Positions 42,259 to 53,822 are shown, numbered from the stretch's first letter. The stretch: DNA of 64,000 nucleotides from Lepus europaeus (GCF_033115175.1 NC_084828.1:93993388-94057387), one strand, 5' to 3'. The notes: generated by a model from the sequence alone, not told the origin. Numbers and translations are program-made.

Positions 42259-42512
42259 CTTCCATCCACAGGTTCACTCCCCCAGAAGGCCACAATGGCT
42301 GGAGTCGGGCTGATCTGAAGCCAGGAGCTTCTTCCGGGTCTCCCACATGGGTGCAGGGGCCCAAGGACTTGGGCCATCTTATACTGCTTTCTCAGGAGCA
42401 TTAGCAGGGAGCTGGATTGGACATGGAGCAGCCAGGACTTGAACTGGCACCCATATGGGATGCTGGTCCTGCAGGCGGCAGCTTTACTCGCTACGCCACA
42501 GTGCTGGGCCCA
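42170..42512 (-). mobile_element. CSINE, group A
   Basis: Starts TTTTTTTAAGTTTATTTATT, ends GCCACAGTGCTGGGCCC. Confidence 0.92.
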
Positions 42513-42700
42513 TAATGATTTCTCAAGCGGGACACAAAAACAAATCTTAAAAGGTATGAATAGTATTTTGCCTGCTTTCAATGAACAGCTTCTGGTCACA
42601 AAGACATGCTAAACAAAATCAAAGACAAGACTGAGACTGGGGGAAGGTATTTGCCCTGCAGAGAATGGATGAGAGATTTGTGTATAATTTGGAAGGAAAC

Positions 42701-43251
42701 CCTGTAAGTGGAGTAGGAAAGGGATACACAGTGTAGTAGAGAGACATGTGAAGGTATGGAAGGGCGGACCAGAGAAAGGGAGAGATGAGCAGCAGCTTCT
42801 ATAATACCTGAGGAAATAAGCTGGAGAGGCCCCATCTCACAGCGCTCAGGTGGCGCCAGCTAAGAACAGACGCTGCTGAGCCCTCTCAAGGCGGCAACCC
42901 CAGCAGTGTGCCCTTGAATTTGGCCCATGAGGGTCATGAGTGGTCCCTGCTGGAAGAATTTCACCAGGAGGCGAGAGCAGAGCAGGTGGGGTGTGTCCAA
43001 ACGCTGATGAGCTGCAGGGAAGCAAACATGAAGAGGGAAATCCAGAGTTCACCCTGCAGTTCACAGAGAGGCCGATAGGATTGTGGTGGTGGCTGTGGGC
43101 ATTTGAGGGATGAGAGGGAGTTTATTTAACAGCTAAGAGAAGGCATATGAAGAGAGAGGGGCTTAAAATGTGTGTGTGTGTGGGGGGGGGCAGATACTTG
43201 GTGAATCCAAGTTTTGGAAGAAGCGGCATGAACTAATACTAGCAGTACTGG
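42701..43251. other. Unique stretch
   Basis: No gene. (TG)n then a G run at 43171-43190. Confidence 0.5.
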
Positions 43252-43467
43252 TTAGACGACTAGAGCTGGGCCAGTCTGAAGCCAGCAGCCAGGAGGTTCA
43301 TCCAGGTCTCCCACATGGGTACAGGGGCCCAAGCATCTTCTGCTGCTTTTCCAGGTGGGTTAGCACAGAGCTGGATCAGAAGCAGGCCAGGATTTGAACC
43401 AGCACCCATATGGGATGCTGGCATTGCAGGCGGTGACTTTACCCACTATGCCACAGGGCTGACCCCA
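43252..43467 (-). mobile_element. CSINE, group A, lacking its tail end
   Basis: Starts in the core near CTAGAGCTGGGCCAGTCTG and ends GCCACAGGGCTGACCCC. Confidence 0.85.
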
Positions 43468-43748
43468 TAGAGGCCTTGTTAAACTTGTTAAACCCAGAAC
43501 TTTCCAATCACCACTGCTCTCCATTGTAGGTCCTGAGGCCTGAATGAATGAAAGCCTGAAACTCTGCTGTGCTTTCTAAAATGTTTTAACTTGCTGAGTT
43601 ATTGAGAACTTCTATTTTAAGTATTTTTGCTGTCTAGATGTAATTCTCTGAAAATATTTGTAATTACATTTATGGAGCTATGTCTTTTAACAAAAACATG
43701 GTTAGTTCTGTACTTAAATGTTTTATCTTCTAGGCTTAAAGATGCTGA
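43468..43748. other. AT-rich unique stretch
   Basis: No feature recognised. Confidence 0.5.
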
Positions 43749-44099
43749 GGTCGGGGCCTGCATCATGGCGTAGTAGGTTAGCCCTCCACATTCGGTGCTG
43801 ACATCTCATATGGACGCTGATTCTAGTACCGCTGCTCCTCCTCCAATCCAGCTCTCTGCTATGGCTTGGGGAAGCAGTATAAGATGGCCCAAGTGCTTGG
43901 GCCCCTGCTCCCAAATGGGAGACCTGGAAGAAGCTCCTGGCTCCTGGCTTCAGATCAGCCCAGCTCTGGCTGTTGTAGCCACTTGGGGAGTGAACCAATG
44001 GAAGGAAGACCTTTCTCTCTGTCTCTCTCTCTCTCTCATTGTCTATAACTCTACCTCTCAAAGAAATAAATAAAATCTTAAAAAAATTTAAAAAATAAA
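43749..44099 (+). mobile_element. CSINE, group A/B intermediate, with 11-bp target-site duplication
   Basis: AAAGATGCTGA at 43738-43748 and 44100-44110. Head GGGGCCTGCATCATGGCGTAG, GTGAACCAATGGAAGG, CT tract. Confidence 0.95.
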
Positions 44100-44252
44100 A
44101 AAGATGCTGATGCCATGTACTAATCCTTTTAATCAAGGTTTTTCTGTGCTGCGGTAACTGACCTAAATAATGTGAATTTTATGCATCTTGGGAAAGATTT
44201 TGTGTGTTTCTGTTGCTGTTATTGAGCCTTGATTATTGGGAAAATTGAATTT

Positions 44253-44306
44253 TTTTTAAAGATTTATTTATTTACTTGAAAGAGTTACACAGAGAGAGAA
44301 GGAGGG

Positions 44307-44340
<34 letters not shown>

Positions 44341-44597
44341 CTTCTATCTGCTGGTTCATATCCTAATTGGCCCCAACTGCAGGAGCTGCGCTGATCCGAA
44401 GCCAGGAGCCAGGAGCTCCTTCCGGGTCTCCCATGTGGGTGCAGGGGCCCAAGGACTTGGGCCATCCTCCACTGCCCTCCCAGGCCACAGCAGAGAGCTG
44501 GATCAGAAGTGGAGCAGCCCGGACACAAACCGGTGCCCATATGGGATGCCAGCACTGCAGGTGGCAGCTTTACCTGCTAAGCCGCAGCACCAGCCCC
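44253..44597 (-). mobile_element. CSINE, group A
   Basis: Starts TTTTTTTTAAAGATTTATTT, (GA)n, ends GCCGCAGCACCAGCCCC. Confidence 0.93.
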
Positions 44598-44942
44598 AAG
44601 AACTGAATCTTAAATGAGTTACCATTATTTACCTATTTTTGATGATTGAGTGGTTACTTTAATTCTGATTAGATCCGGCTCACTGCTTTGATTAAAGTGC
44701 TCAGGTTAGCTGTACGTTATCAACCTATTTTTACTTTGAACAAACATTTAGAGCCTCTGACAATGCTTTAGACTTAGAATTACAAACCGAGCCTTTTGAC
44801 TTTGGAGCTTCCAGTTGGATCCCTGGAACTCTCAAAGAATGGCATGCTCAACTTGGCGAGGTAACAGCTGTCTGGGTTAACTTAAATTATGCAAAATACT
44901 TTGCAAGGTTATAAAATGATGGCAAACTGATGTTGTGCTTAT
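44598..44942. other. Unique stretch
   Basis: No feature recognised. Confidence 0.5.
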
Positions 44943-44999
44943 TTTTTTAAACAATTTTTATTTATTTATTTGAAAGAGTTACACACACAGAGAGAGAAG

Positions 45000-45044
<45 letters not shown>

Positions 45045-45303
45045 TCTTCCATCTGCTGGTTCACTCCCCAATTGGTTGCAACAGCCAGAGCTGGGCCAAT
45101 CTGAAGCCAGGAGCCAGGAGCTTCTTCCGGGTCTCTCACATGGGTACAGGGACTCAAGGACTTGGGCCATCTTCTACTGTTTTCCCAGGCCATAGCAGAG
45201 AGCTGTATATGAAGTGGAGCAGCCAGGACTTGAACCGGAGCCCATATGGGATGGCAGCACCTCAGGTGGTGGCCTTACCCGCTACGCCACAGTGCTGGCC
45301 CCA
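44943..45303 (-). mobile_element. CSINE, group A
   Basis: Starts TTTTTAAACAATTTTTATTT, (GA)n at 45008-45042, ends CCACAGTGCTGGCCCC. Confidence 0.93.
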
Positions 45304-45620
45304 TATATAAAGTGTTTTACGTGCTGGAGTTGTCACTATTAATAGGACACAGTCTCAGAGTTGATTCTGTTTTTACCTGACACAACGTGTCCTGTGCACT
45401 GTTGGTTGCGTGTTGGTGAGGGTAATACGATGCCTGCTCTCTCCCCCATTCCCAGCGTCTGACAAGGGCCCTGGCTAGTGCTGAGACAGGAAGCTGGCTG
45501 CTCTTCCCCACAGCACTCCCCTGCTTGCTGGCAACCCTGCTCGTCCCTTCCAGGCATCTAGAAGCCCCGGGTCTGCGGTCAGGGCAGTGCACCCCCTGGG
45601 GGCCTCTACCCCGAGCGGGA

Positions 45621-45652
45621 CAGCCACAGCCACAGCCACAGCCACAGCCACA
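45621..45652 (+). repeat. (CAGCCA)n hexanucleotide repeat
   Basis: About five perfect CAGCCA units. Confidence 0.95.
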
Positions 45653-46309
45653 TTTTGGTTGGGGAGTTACCTGGCAGGAGCGCCTTCCTTGCATGAGCAC
45701 GGGGCCACAGCCAGCTGAAAGAAGGAAAATTAACAGGAGGGGACTTGGGGTTCTCCCAAGCCAGGGGGCTTGCTGGTGAGGTTTCTCTAAGGGCAGATTG
45801 ACAGGCTAGCACTGAATAGCCAGATGGTGCCAGGTCAGAATATGGATCAAGCGGGGGTGGGGGGGGAGGGTCCAGCCAAAAGGCAGAAGGAAATAACCAG
45901 AGAAGACCAGTCTCGTTCAAAAGGGAGAAAGAAATAACCAGAAGAGACCATCCCCGCTGGGGCAACGGACTTCCCACCCACGAGCCCCTCCTCTTATGGG
46001 GGCCTTTGTCGCTTATCTCATATATGCTCACTTTTGCTCTTGCACTCTCTTGGACTCTTCTCTTTGTTTCTACCCTGAGCAACGAGTCCACGGGCCAGTG
46101 CCAGGAGCTCCACAACCAGGACGCTTGGGAATGACAGGACCCGCAGGGATCGGTGGAGCCGGGCGTGCAGCCTGCACTTTCCCCTCTCAGTCCAGTTCTC
46201 CAAAAGCACGGGTTCAAGCAAGAACACTGCTCTTATAGCGACAGGATCCTGCCAGGTCCAGTCTTCCCTTAAGCGCGTATTGTAGACACAGCGGCCTCTC
46301 AACATACAG

Positions 46310-46585
46310 TGCTGGGTGAGCCCATGCTAAGCTGAAAATACTATACACGGAACTGTGTTGGATCCTCCTGCCTCCTGCATGTCACAGTGGAGCAACAGCG
46401 GCCGCTGCACCTGCGCGGTGGTTTCGCCTCGTGCCCTCAGGTCTGCCTCTGCACCACTCTGCACATCTCCAGCCTGGGAAGAGACCAAAATTCAAGCTTC
46501 CACCTATGGTTTCCATGGACGGCGTATTGCTTGCACACCACCGTCCAGTTGAAAAACCATCAGCTGGTGACTGTCCGTGGCTTTC
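46310..46585 (+). mobile_element. Tigger-type (TcMar) DNA transposon relic
   Basis: ATGCTAAGCTGAAAATACTAT near the start and GGCGTATTGCTTGCACACCACC, AGTTGAAAAACCATCAGC, GACTGTCCGTGG at the end follow the Tigger terminal sequence (GCGTATCGCTTTCGCACCATCG). Confidence 0.65.
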
Positions 46586-47299
46586 TGTATCTGCAAGCGG
46601 TCACTGTCGTGGCATCGTGAAGTGCACGTGGGCCGTGGTTTACCTACCAGCTCCTCATGCTGGAAGTACACACCAGACCACACCCTCTCGGAGACAAAAT
46701 CTGCCCATCCTGGTGCTGACTGCTGTCATGGCCTTCCTCCTGTTGTTAGGACAAGCTAAGACAGTTCCTCCTGCTCCCACCTCTCACCACACCCCCCCCG
46801 TGGGGCTCTGGACGACTTGCTGAAGCCCCAGCATGCCCTGCTCCCGAGCACACAGAAGCTGTGAAGGAAAGGTGGCCCACACGCACTGAGAAAACCCCAG
46901 GACACCGGCAGGGCTGGGATTCCAGCGCCGGATCCTCATCCCCCCTGCAGTTTCAGTCTCTCGGCGGAGCAGAGCCCAGTCCTCCGTGTTTGGCTTGGAC
47001 GCCGGGCCAGGTGAGTCAGGCATCCTGGCACCCTCCCGAGAGCCGAAAGTCACATCCAGATGCAGCCGCTGCCAGATCAGTGGGGTCATCGGTCTCTCCC
47101 ACAAGTCCTCGGAGAGGGTGTGGGCAGGGCCAAGCCCTAGGAACTGGCATAGATCAGCTCTAGAGCAGCGTGGGGCCTCTGTGGCAACCTGGGACCTGAC
47201 TCCTTACAGAAGGAAATAGCTCCCTCTCTGCCTCCACTTCCTTGGGCTCTGGGCCAGCGAGCACCTGTCTCCCAGGTAAGGCCACGTGGACTTGGTGGG

Positions 47300-47430
47300 A
47301 AACCCAGCTCCATCCCCGACTGGTTGGGTGAAAATGGCCTCACCTCTCTGAGCCCGAGGAGAGTTTCGTTCCCTTTACAGTGGAAAGTCCCATCTGTGCT
47401 CATGAAGATAGAAAAGGTCAATCCGCACAA
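47300..47430 (+). repeat. Possible MIR relic
   Basis: TGGTTGGGTGAAAATGGCCT CACCTCTCTGAGCC resembles the MIR core with many changes. Confidence 0.35.
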
Positions 47431-48419
47431 GTGCAGCAGTTGCCTTCGAGCTAAAATTTCCACGGGCCACCAGCAGGTTTCAGGGCTGTGGAGATGCAGA
47501 GCGAGATGCCGAGTCACCGTATGGAGCGTTTTCAAAGGAAATGCCAAAAATCTGTTCCAAGACTTTCAAAACCACTTGCCCGCTTGGAGACTTGAGAAAG
47601 TCGACAGCAAGGAGACGGGAGGATTCTGCGGGAAGGAAGCCCTGGATGTAAATCAAGCTGCTGTTCCTGCCTCCCACCTCCAGTGCAGCCCTGTGGCTGG
47701 GGCGTGGTGGCCTGGGGTCTGGGAGGTGGGAGGAGGGCTCACTGGTTGCTCTGGAGTAGGGGGCCTGCTGCAACCTCATCAGGACCAGGCTGCCTGGTAC
47801 GCACGGCCAAAGACGCTTTGGGACGAGGAAAGGGTGTGCGTGTCCTCTTGGACACGTGTGAGCCCTGCAGTAGACAGAGCCTACAATCCCCGCCTGTCTC
47901 GGGTCCCGTGTAGGGCAACTCCAGGAGCAAAATGTTAGCTATGGCTTGGGAACGCTGGCAGAAGAAATATTTAGGAGGCAAAGCATTCAGCCTGCCACAC
48001 GGCTACTTGTAGCCACTTATATAAGCTGTGAGAGGGCAAAGACTACTTAAAGATGGGATTTCTTATCCAAAGGAAGCCAAGTGGAAAGATTTGGGAAACT
48101 CTCAGCAAGGTAGAGAATGAAATAATTGTGAGGCGTGAAAGCCAAGGGTGTGGCTGAGCAACCATTTCTACAAGAGATCAGAGGGAAGGAGAGAAAGACT
48201 TGGAAGGCAGTGCAGGGAGCTTGCTGCCACTCCCGATACGGGCCCAGAACTCCAGCAGGAAGGAATGGTTCTGGGGGACACGTCTGGGGTGCTCTCCAAG
48301 GGCTCACTGCTCCAGAGGGGGCAAACTAGAGACCTTGGCCATATCCACTTGGTGTTAATTCTGCAGATGTACAGTGTGCAAGAGCTGTGAAGTGTGGAGG
48401 CCACCACATCAATTTCATT

Positions 48420-48713
48420 AAAAATTTTTTTTTTTTTGAAAGACAGAAGTTAGAGAGACAGAAATAGAGACATACAGACATAGAGCTCTTCCATCTGCTT
48501 GTTCACTCCCCAAATGCCTGCAACAGCTAGGATTGAGCCAGGCTGAATCCAGGAGCCTAGAACTTGATCTAAGTCTCCCATGTGGGTGGCAAGGACCCAA
48601 GTACTTGAGCCATTACCCGTCGCTTCCCAGGGTTTGCATGAACAGGTTTGCATAACAGGAAGCAGAACTCTGTTATGAGAATGGGTGTCCTAAGCCAAAT
48701 GCCCACCCCTCAG
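48420..48713 (-). mobile_element. CSINE, group C
   Basis: T12 tail, GAAAGACAGAAGTTAGAGAG, ends GCCAAATGCCCACCCC. Confidence 0.85.
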
Positions 48714-48987
48714 TTTTTATTAAATTAAAACATTTTTTCACTTGAGAGGCAGAGAGGACAGAGAGTAAGCTATCATTCTCTGGCGCATGCTCCAATGTCC
48801 ACAAAGGCCAGCACTGACAGGTTGAGTCACTAATCAGAGACTCAGGTCTTTCTTGGGGCGCCACTGCTATCTCCCAGGGACCGCATTAACAGAAAGCTAG
48901 AGCCAGGAGCAGAGATGGGAATTGGACCCAGGAACTCCGGTTTGGCATGTGGGCCTCTTAACCACTGGGCCAGACGCCTGCTTCACC
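48714..48987 (-). mobile_element. CSINE, group C, shortened
   Basis: Starts TTAAAACATTTTTTCACTTG AGAGG, ends GGGCCAGACGCCTGC. Confidence 0.75.
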
Positions 48988-49269
48988 CCCAGATTTCAGA
49001 GGATGTCTTGGACAGAGTGGGGGCCCAGGCAGAGCCTGGGCAGAGCCATAACAGCCCCAAGTAGGGCAATGCTTAGTAAGGATGGGGGTTGGAGCTGTGG
49101 CAGGGAGTGCCCACTGGGGCAGCGCCTAGTGGAGCCACCGCCGAGACGCAGAACTGTAGAGCTCACAGTGCATAACAGCAGCCTGGGAGAGCCCAGGTGC
49201 CCGACTCCAGCCGTGAGAGCAGCCCTGTGGCCGGGGAGCAGCAAAGTCACGAGCAGGCACCCCCTGCCC
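48988..49269. other. Unique stretch
   Basis: No feature recognised. Confidence 0.5.
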
Positions 49270-49625
49270 CGTCTCCAGTGTGTCCAGGAAGGGTACAAAG
49301 AAAGAGAGACTATCCTGGAGTGCTAAGGTTCAGCGCCTGCCCTGCTGGGTTCTGAACTTACATGGGGGCTGTTACTCCTTTCTTTTTGCCTGTTTTCCTC
49401 TTTTGGAGGAGGGAGGCTCCTCCTATGCCTATCTGCCATTGTGTCTTGGAAGTGGGTACATTATTTTTGAGTTCACCGGCTCACAGCTGGAAGGAGTTTA
49501 CCTTGAGTCTCAGAAGCAATTCTGACTTTTGAGTTGATGCCAGCATGAGCTCAGACTTTTGGGACTGTTGGGATGGAACGATTGATTTTTGAGAAAGATA
49601 GGAGTTTTGGGAGCCATGTGGTGTG
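49270..49625 (+). mobile_element. MaLR internal sequence, 3' part
   Basis: CATTGTGTCTTGGAAGTGGG, TTCACCGGCTCACAGCTGGA AGGAG, TTTTGAGTTGATGCCAGCAT and GGGACTGTTGGGATGGAACG match the non-coding 3' internal part of MST/THE1-type MaLRs. The following LTR is not recognised. Confidence 0.65.
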
Positions 49626-49756
49626 CAGGGGCTGAGGGTGGTAACACCTAGGATCGCCCAGAGTGAGACTGGACTGGACCTCAAATACCTCCCCAGGTGA
49701 GAGGGAACTTCGAGGGAAGGATGCTGAGCTGGGACCCTTGGGGGAGGCATAAAAGC

Positions 49757-49812
<56 letters not shown>

Positions 49813-50519
49813 TCACCATCCTTCCAGCAAGAAACCCAAAGACAACTGACAGCTGTGGCTCCCCCTTCGCCCACTTGATCTGCCGGAGGCTAACTGGCCA
49901 GGGGAGGCTGAGTGGAGAACACGAGGACATGCCGACCTTCCACACGGTCCCCACCGGAGGCTCCCAGCTGGGAAGAGAGGAGGATTTAAGGTAAAACTAA
50001 GTTCAGAGTTTTGATGAATTAATACCTTGCATTAACATTCAGATTTCTGAGTAGAGATGGTGTTTGCAACTAAAGGTAACCATGGACTATTCTAAGCATG
50101 GACAGAAAAATGCCAGGCCTGCTGGAGTGGTCACCCAGGCTGGGGACGGTTTCTCTCCCTGAGTGTCTATGGTGCCAGGCAGGGGCACAGCCGTGACTCG
50201 AGGCTTGGGGCACAGTGCTGAGCAGCCGGCACATGCACAGCTGTGCCCTTTTTCTCTGCTGCACACACCTGATGGTATCAGGCTTACGTCTACTCTTGCC
50301 CCGACACGCTTTTCTCCAGCTCACTTTTACGCCTCAAGCATGTTGTCTGTCTGAATGCCAAGGTCAAGCTGTCTAAGCGAAAATCATTTCTTGGCACTGG
50401 TTGTCTTGAGCCTGATCATCTTGAAAATCAGATGACCTCTGTGGCAGGCACTGTCTTGCTGGGAGAGAGGATACTTTGTGTTTTATTTCTGCCAGGACAC
50501 CTCACAAAGTTTGTGAAAA
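49626..50519. other. Unique stretch with a (GA)n tract
   Basis: No gene. Microsatellite at 49758-49809. Confidence 0.5.
49758..49809 (+). repeat. (GA)n microsatellite, about 26 units
   Basis: A pure GA run not attached to a recognisable SINE. Confidence 0.97.
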
Positions 50520-50680
50520 AATGGAATTAAAAGAAAAGTTTATTTTAGTGCCAAAAAAAAAAAAATCTCTTTGAAAACCATGCATATGAAGGGTCTTCAG
50601 AAAGTTCACGGAAAATCTGTGTTATGAAAAACTGCATGGATTTCAAAACTTTTTCCACTAAAGTAGACTTTTCTTTTTTA
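50520..50680. repeat. MITE-like repeat, two half copies
   Basis: AAATGGAATTAAAAGAAAAG TTTATTTTAGTGCC then GGGTCTTCAGAAAGTTCACGG AAAATCTGTGTTATGAAAAAC are halves of the repeat also seen at 4790 and 5410. Confidence 0.5.
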
Positions 50681-51108
50681 AACTATTTGAGAGACAGAAC
50701 AAGAAAGAGAGGGAGGCCGGCGCCGTGCCTTAACAGGCTAATCCTCCGCCTTGCGGCGCCGGCACACCGGGTTCTAGTCCTGGTCGGGGCGCCGGATTCT
50801 ATCCCGGTTGCCCCTCTTCCAGGCCAGCTCTCTGCTATGGCCCGGGAAGGCAGTGGAGGATGGCCCAAGTGCTTGGGCCCTGCACCCGCATGGGAGACCA
50901 GGAGAAGCACCTGGCTCCTGGCTTCGGATCAGCGAGATGTGCTGGCCGCGGCGGCCATTGGAGGGTGAACCAACGGCAAAAAGGAAGACCTTTCTCTCTG
51001 TCTCTCTCTCTCACTATCCACTCTGCCTGTCCAAAAAAAAAAAAAAAAAAAAAAAGGGAGAGAGAGTGAGTGAGCCCACTTTCTGGTTCACTCCTGAAAA
51101 GCCTACAA
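50681..51108 (-). mobile_element. CSINE fragment interrupted by a group B SINE
   Basis: Left 50681-50712 (AACTATTTGAGAGACAGAAC) and right 51055-51108 (GAGAGTGAGTGAGCCCACTT, TCTGGTTCACTCCTG) form one truncated - copy. Confidence 0.7.
50713..51054 (+). mobile_element. CSINE, group B, nested
   Basis: Head GGCCGGCGCCGTGCCTTAAC, GCCATTGGAGGGTGAACCAAC, tail CTGTCC and A22. Confidence 0.96.
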
Positions 51109-51767
51109 GATGTAAATTAAAATTATAATAAGGTGTATTTTCTCCCACCAGATTGGCAAAATTAAAAAGTCTGAAAATATCAAGTGTTGGTGAGAACGAA
51201 GGAAAATGGGGTCAGTCAACACTGCTTGTTGGAGCATAAATTTTGCAGAATCAAGTGAAATTGGGAATGTGTGTATTCTGCCATCCTATTTCTAGCTACA
51301 TACTTGTAGAAATCACTACCCACGTGCATAAGGCAATGTGTACTAGCATTTTATTGTTCCAGGAGAGTAAAAATTTGGAACTACTGCATAAGTCTACCTA
51401 TAAATAAAGTATTATATAACAATGTGGTATAGTTAGTCATACAATGAGATATTTTAGAGTTCTGGAGTACTTGTCTGGCCCTCTCTCCGTTAATGTGGAG
51501 AGCTAAGATTTTATTTCATTTTATTTATTTTTGAGAGCTAAGATTTTGACTGTTGATTAAAAATAGCTAGCTGCAGAACCTGACGTACAGTACATTGTTA
51601 CTTAAGTGTAATTTAAAACCACATACGAAAGCATCACACGTCATAATATTCACTGCCCATTGTGGTGATGGGCACATACACACAGTTATGACAGTGGTTG
51701 CTTCCCTAAGGGCAAGGGAGGACACTGTAGTCAGCAGGATTATTTGCTTTATCTGTAATGGTTTTAT
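51109..51767 (+). mobile_element. Old LINE-1 3' region, sense
   Basis: GATTGGCAAAATTAAAAAGTC, ATCAAGTGTTGGTGAGAACG, AACAATGTGGTATAGTTAGTC ATACAATG follow the ORF2 end/3' region. 51550-51767 is a weaker 3' extension. Confidence 0.7.
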
Positions 51768-52096
51768 TAAAAAAGATTTATTTATTTATTTGAAAGCAGG
51801 AGTTAGAGAAAGAGAGAGAGAGAGAGAGAGATAGCTCTTCCACGTCTTAGCTCACTCCCCAAATGGCTATAATATCTAGAGCTGGGCCAGTCTGAAGCCA
51901 GGAGACAGGAGCTTCTTCCAGGTCTCCCATATGGGTGGCAGGACCAAGCACTTGGGCCATCTCCCGATGCTTTCCCAGGTGCATTATCAGGGAGCTAGAT
52001 CAGAAGTGGAGCAGCAGGGACTTGAACCAGTGCACATATGGGATGCCAGAGTCACAGGTGGCAGCTTTACCTGCTATGCCACAGAGCCGGTCCCTT
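51768..52096 (-). mobile_element. CSINE, group A
   Basis: Starts AAAAAAGATTTATTTATTTATT, ends CCACAGAGCCGGTCCC. Confidence 0.92.
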
Positions 52097-52157
52097 ATCT
52101 ATAATGCTTTGCTCCTTTAAAAAATTACTTGAACCACATCTGGTAAACATAAATCGT

Positions 52158-52496
52158 CAGGGGTGGGTGTTTGGCACAGCAGTTAAGGCACAGCTTGGGA
52201 TGCCTGCATCTCAGATCAGAGTGCTTGATTTAGTTCTGGCTTCTCTGCTTCTGATCCAGTTTCCCACTAATGTACATTTGGGGAGGCAGCAGATGATGGT
52301 TCAAGTACTTGGGTCTCTGTTACCCACGTGGGAGACCCAGATTGAATTCCTGGCTTCTGGCTTTGGCCTGGCTCAGCCCTGGTTGATGCAGGTATTTGAG
52401 GGGTGAATCAGTGGATGGAAGATCTCTCTCTGTCTCTATGTCTTTCAAATGAAATTAAAATAAATAAAATTTTTAAAAAATTTAAAAATCTAATTT
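52158..52496 (+). mobile_element. CSINE, group C, well preserved
   Basis: Head GGGGTGGGTGTTTGGCACAG CAGTTAAGGC, GCAGGTATTTGAGGGGTG, tail CTTTCAAATGAAATTAAAAT. Confidence 0.92.
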
Positions 52497-52544
52497 GTCA
52501 ATATTGATTGATGAATAATATATTATTTACTGTTCTATCATAGT

Positions 52545-52892
52545 TTTTTAAAAAAATACTTATTTTACTTATTTGAAAGGAGAGTGACAAGAGGGAGTTA
52601 GGGGGCAGAGAGAGAGAGAAAGAGAGAAAGTTTCCATCTTCTGGTTCATTCCCCAAATGATTGTGATGGCCAGGGCTAGGCCAGGATGAAACCAGGAGCC
52701 TGGAACTCCAATCTGGTCTCCCGTATAGGTGACAGGGGCCCCAAGTACTTGGGCCAGCTTCTGCTGCTTTCCCAGGCACATTGGCAGGGAGCTGGATAGG
52801 AAGTGGAGCAACCGGGTATTGAACTGGTGCCCATATGGGATTCCAGTGTCGCTGGTGGCAGCTTAACCTGTTTACCACGATGCTGATCCCTA
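52545..52892 (-). mobile_element. CSINE, group A
   Basis: Starts TTTAAAAAAATACTTATTTT, ends TTTACCACGATGCTGATCCC. Confidence 0.9.
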
Positions 52893-53097
52893 TTTTGTAG
52901 TTTTAACATTTCTTTAAAAATTCTGTCCTGTTTGCTGCTTCTGGAACAGCTATTAGAAAGGCTGTTGGAACTTCAGAATCTATTTTCATATTTCTTAAAT
53001 ATATTAATTCATATTTTCCTTCTCTTGTACTGAATTCTAGTAAGAATGTCTCAGCTCAATTTTCCAGTTCAGCAGTTCTTTTAAAAATTGTTTTGTT

Positions 53098-53735
53098 GGG
53101 ACTGGCATTGTGGCATAGTGGGTTAAGCTGCCACCTGCAATGCCGTCACCTGATATGGGCTCTAGTTTGAATCTTGGCTGCTCCATTTTCTTTTCTTTCT
53201 TTCTTTCTTTCTTTTTTTTTTTTTTTTTACAGGCAGAGTGGACAGTGAGAGAGAGACAGAGAGAAAGGTCTTCCTTTGCCGTTGGTTCACCCTCCAATGG
53301 CCGCCGTGGTCATTGCGCTGCGGCCGGCGCACTGCGCTGATTCGAAGGCAGGAGCCAGGTGCTTCTCCTGGTCTCCCATGTGGGTGCAGGGCCCAACACT
53401 TGGGCCATCCTCCACTGCCTTCCCGGGCCATGGCAGAGAGCTGGCCTGGAAGAGGGGCAACCGGAACAGAATCCGGCACCCCGACCAGGACTAGAACCCG
53501 GTGTGCCGGCGCCGTTAGGCAGAGGATTAGCCTATTGAGCCGTGGCGCCGGCCGGCTGCTCCATTTTCAATCCAGCTCCCTGCTAATGCACCTGGGAAAG
53601 CAGTGGAAGATGATCCAAGTCCTTGAGCCCCTGCACGCACCTGGGACAACTGGATGAAGCTCCTGGCTGGCTCCTGGCTTCGGTCTGGCCCAATCTGGCT
53701 CTTACAGCCATCTGGGGAGTGAACCAGCAGATGCA

Positions 53736-53773
<38 letters not shown>

Positions 53774-53822
53774 CTCTCTCTTACTCTGCCTCTCAAATAA
53801 ATAAAATAAATCTTAAAACAAT
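53098..53822 (+). mobile_element. CSINE, group A, host of a nested group B SINE
   Basis: Left part 53098-53190 (GGGACTGGCATTGTGGCATAG onwards), right part 53554-53822 ending CTCTCAAATAAATAAAATAA. The two parts overlap by the 15-bp target-site duplication of the nested element. Confidence 0.95.
53191..53553 (-). mobile_element. CSINE, group B, nested, with 15-bp target-site duplication
   Basis: GGCTGCTCCATTTTC at 53176-53190 and 53554-53568. (TTTC)n/T tail, ends CCGTGGCGCCGGCC. Confidence 0.98.

Larger units (their letters stand above)
35930..42700 (+). mobile_element. Old LINE-1 ORF2, sense, in pieces
   Basis: Colinear L1 ORF2 pieces at 35930-36507, 37700-37904, 39895-40140, 40445-40815, 41476-42000 and 42513-42700. 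Examples: GGAAAAAGCATTTTACAAAA (reverse-transcriptase region), AAATGAGTTTAGTAATATT, and the C-terminal-side GGAAAATTGGTTATCCACAT GG. All frames are broken. At least a dozen SINEs and one MLT1-type LTR lie in the gaps. Confidence 0.75.
45304..48419. other. Largest SINE-free island (about 3.1 kb)
   Basis: GC-rich unique DNA. It holds a (CCACAG)n tract (45621-45652), a Tigger-type relic (46310-46585) and a possible MIR (47300-47430). The stretch 45790-46300 has LTR-like composition (CTTATCTCATATATGC, CTTGCACTCTCTTGGACTC) but no ends I can fix. No coding segment recognised. Confidence 0.45.

Noticed and set aside
45790..46300. Possible second ERV LTR
   Set aside because: Composition and phrases are LTR-like, but no TG...CA ends, target-site duplication or consensus match could be fixed.
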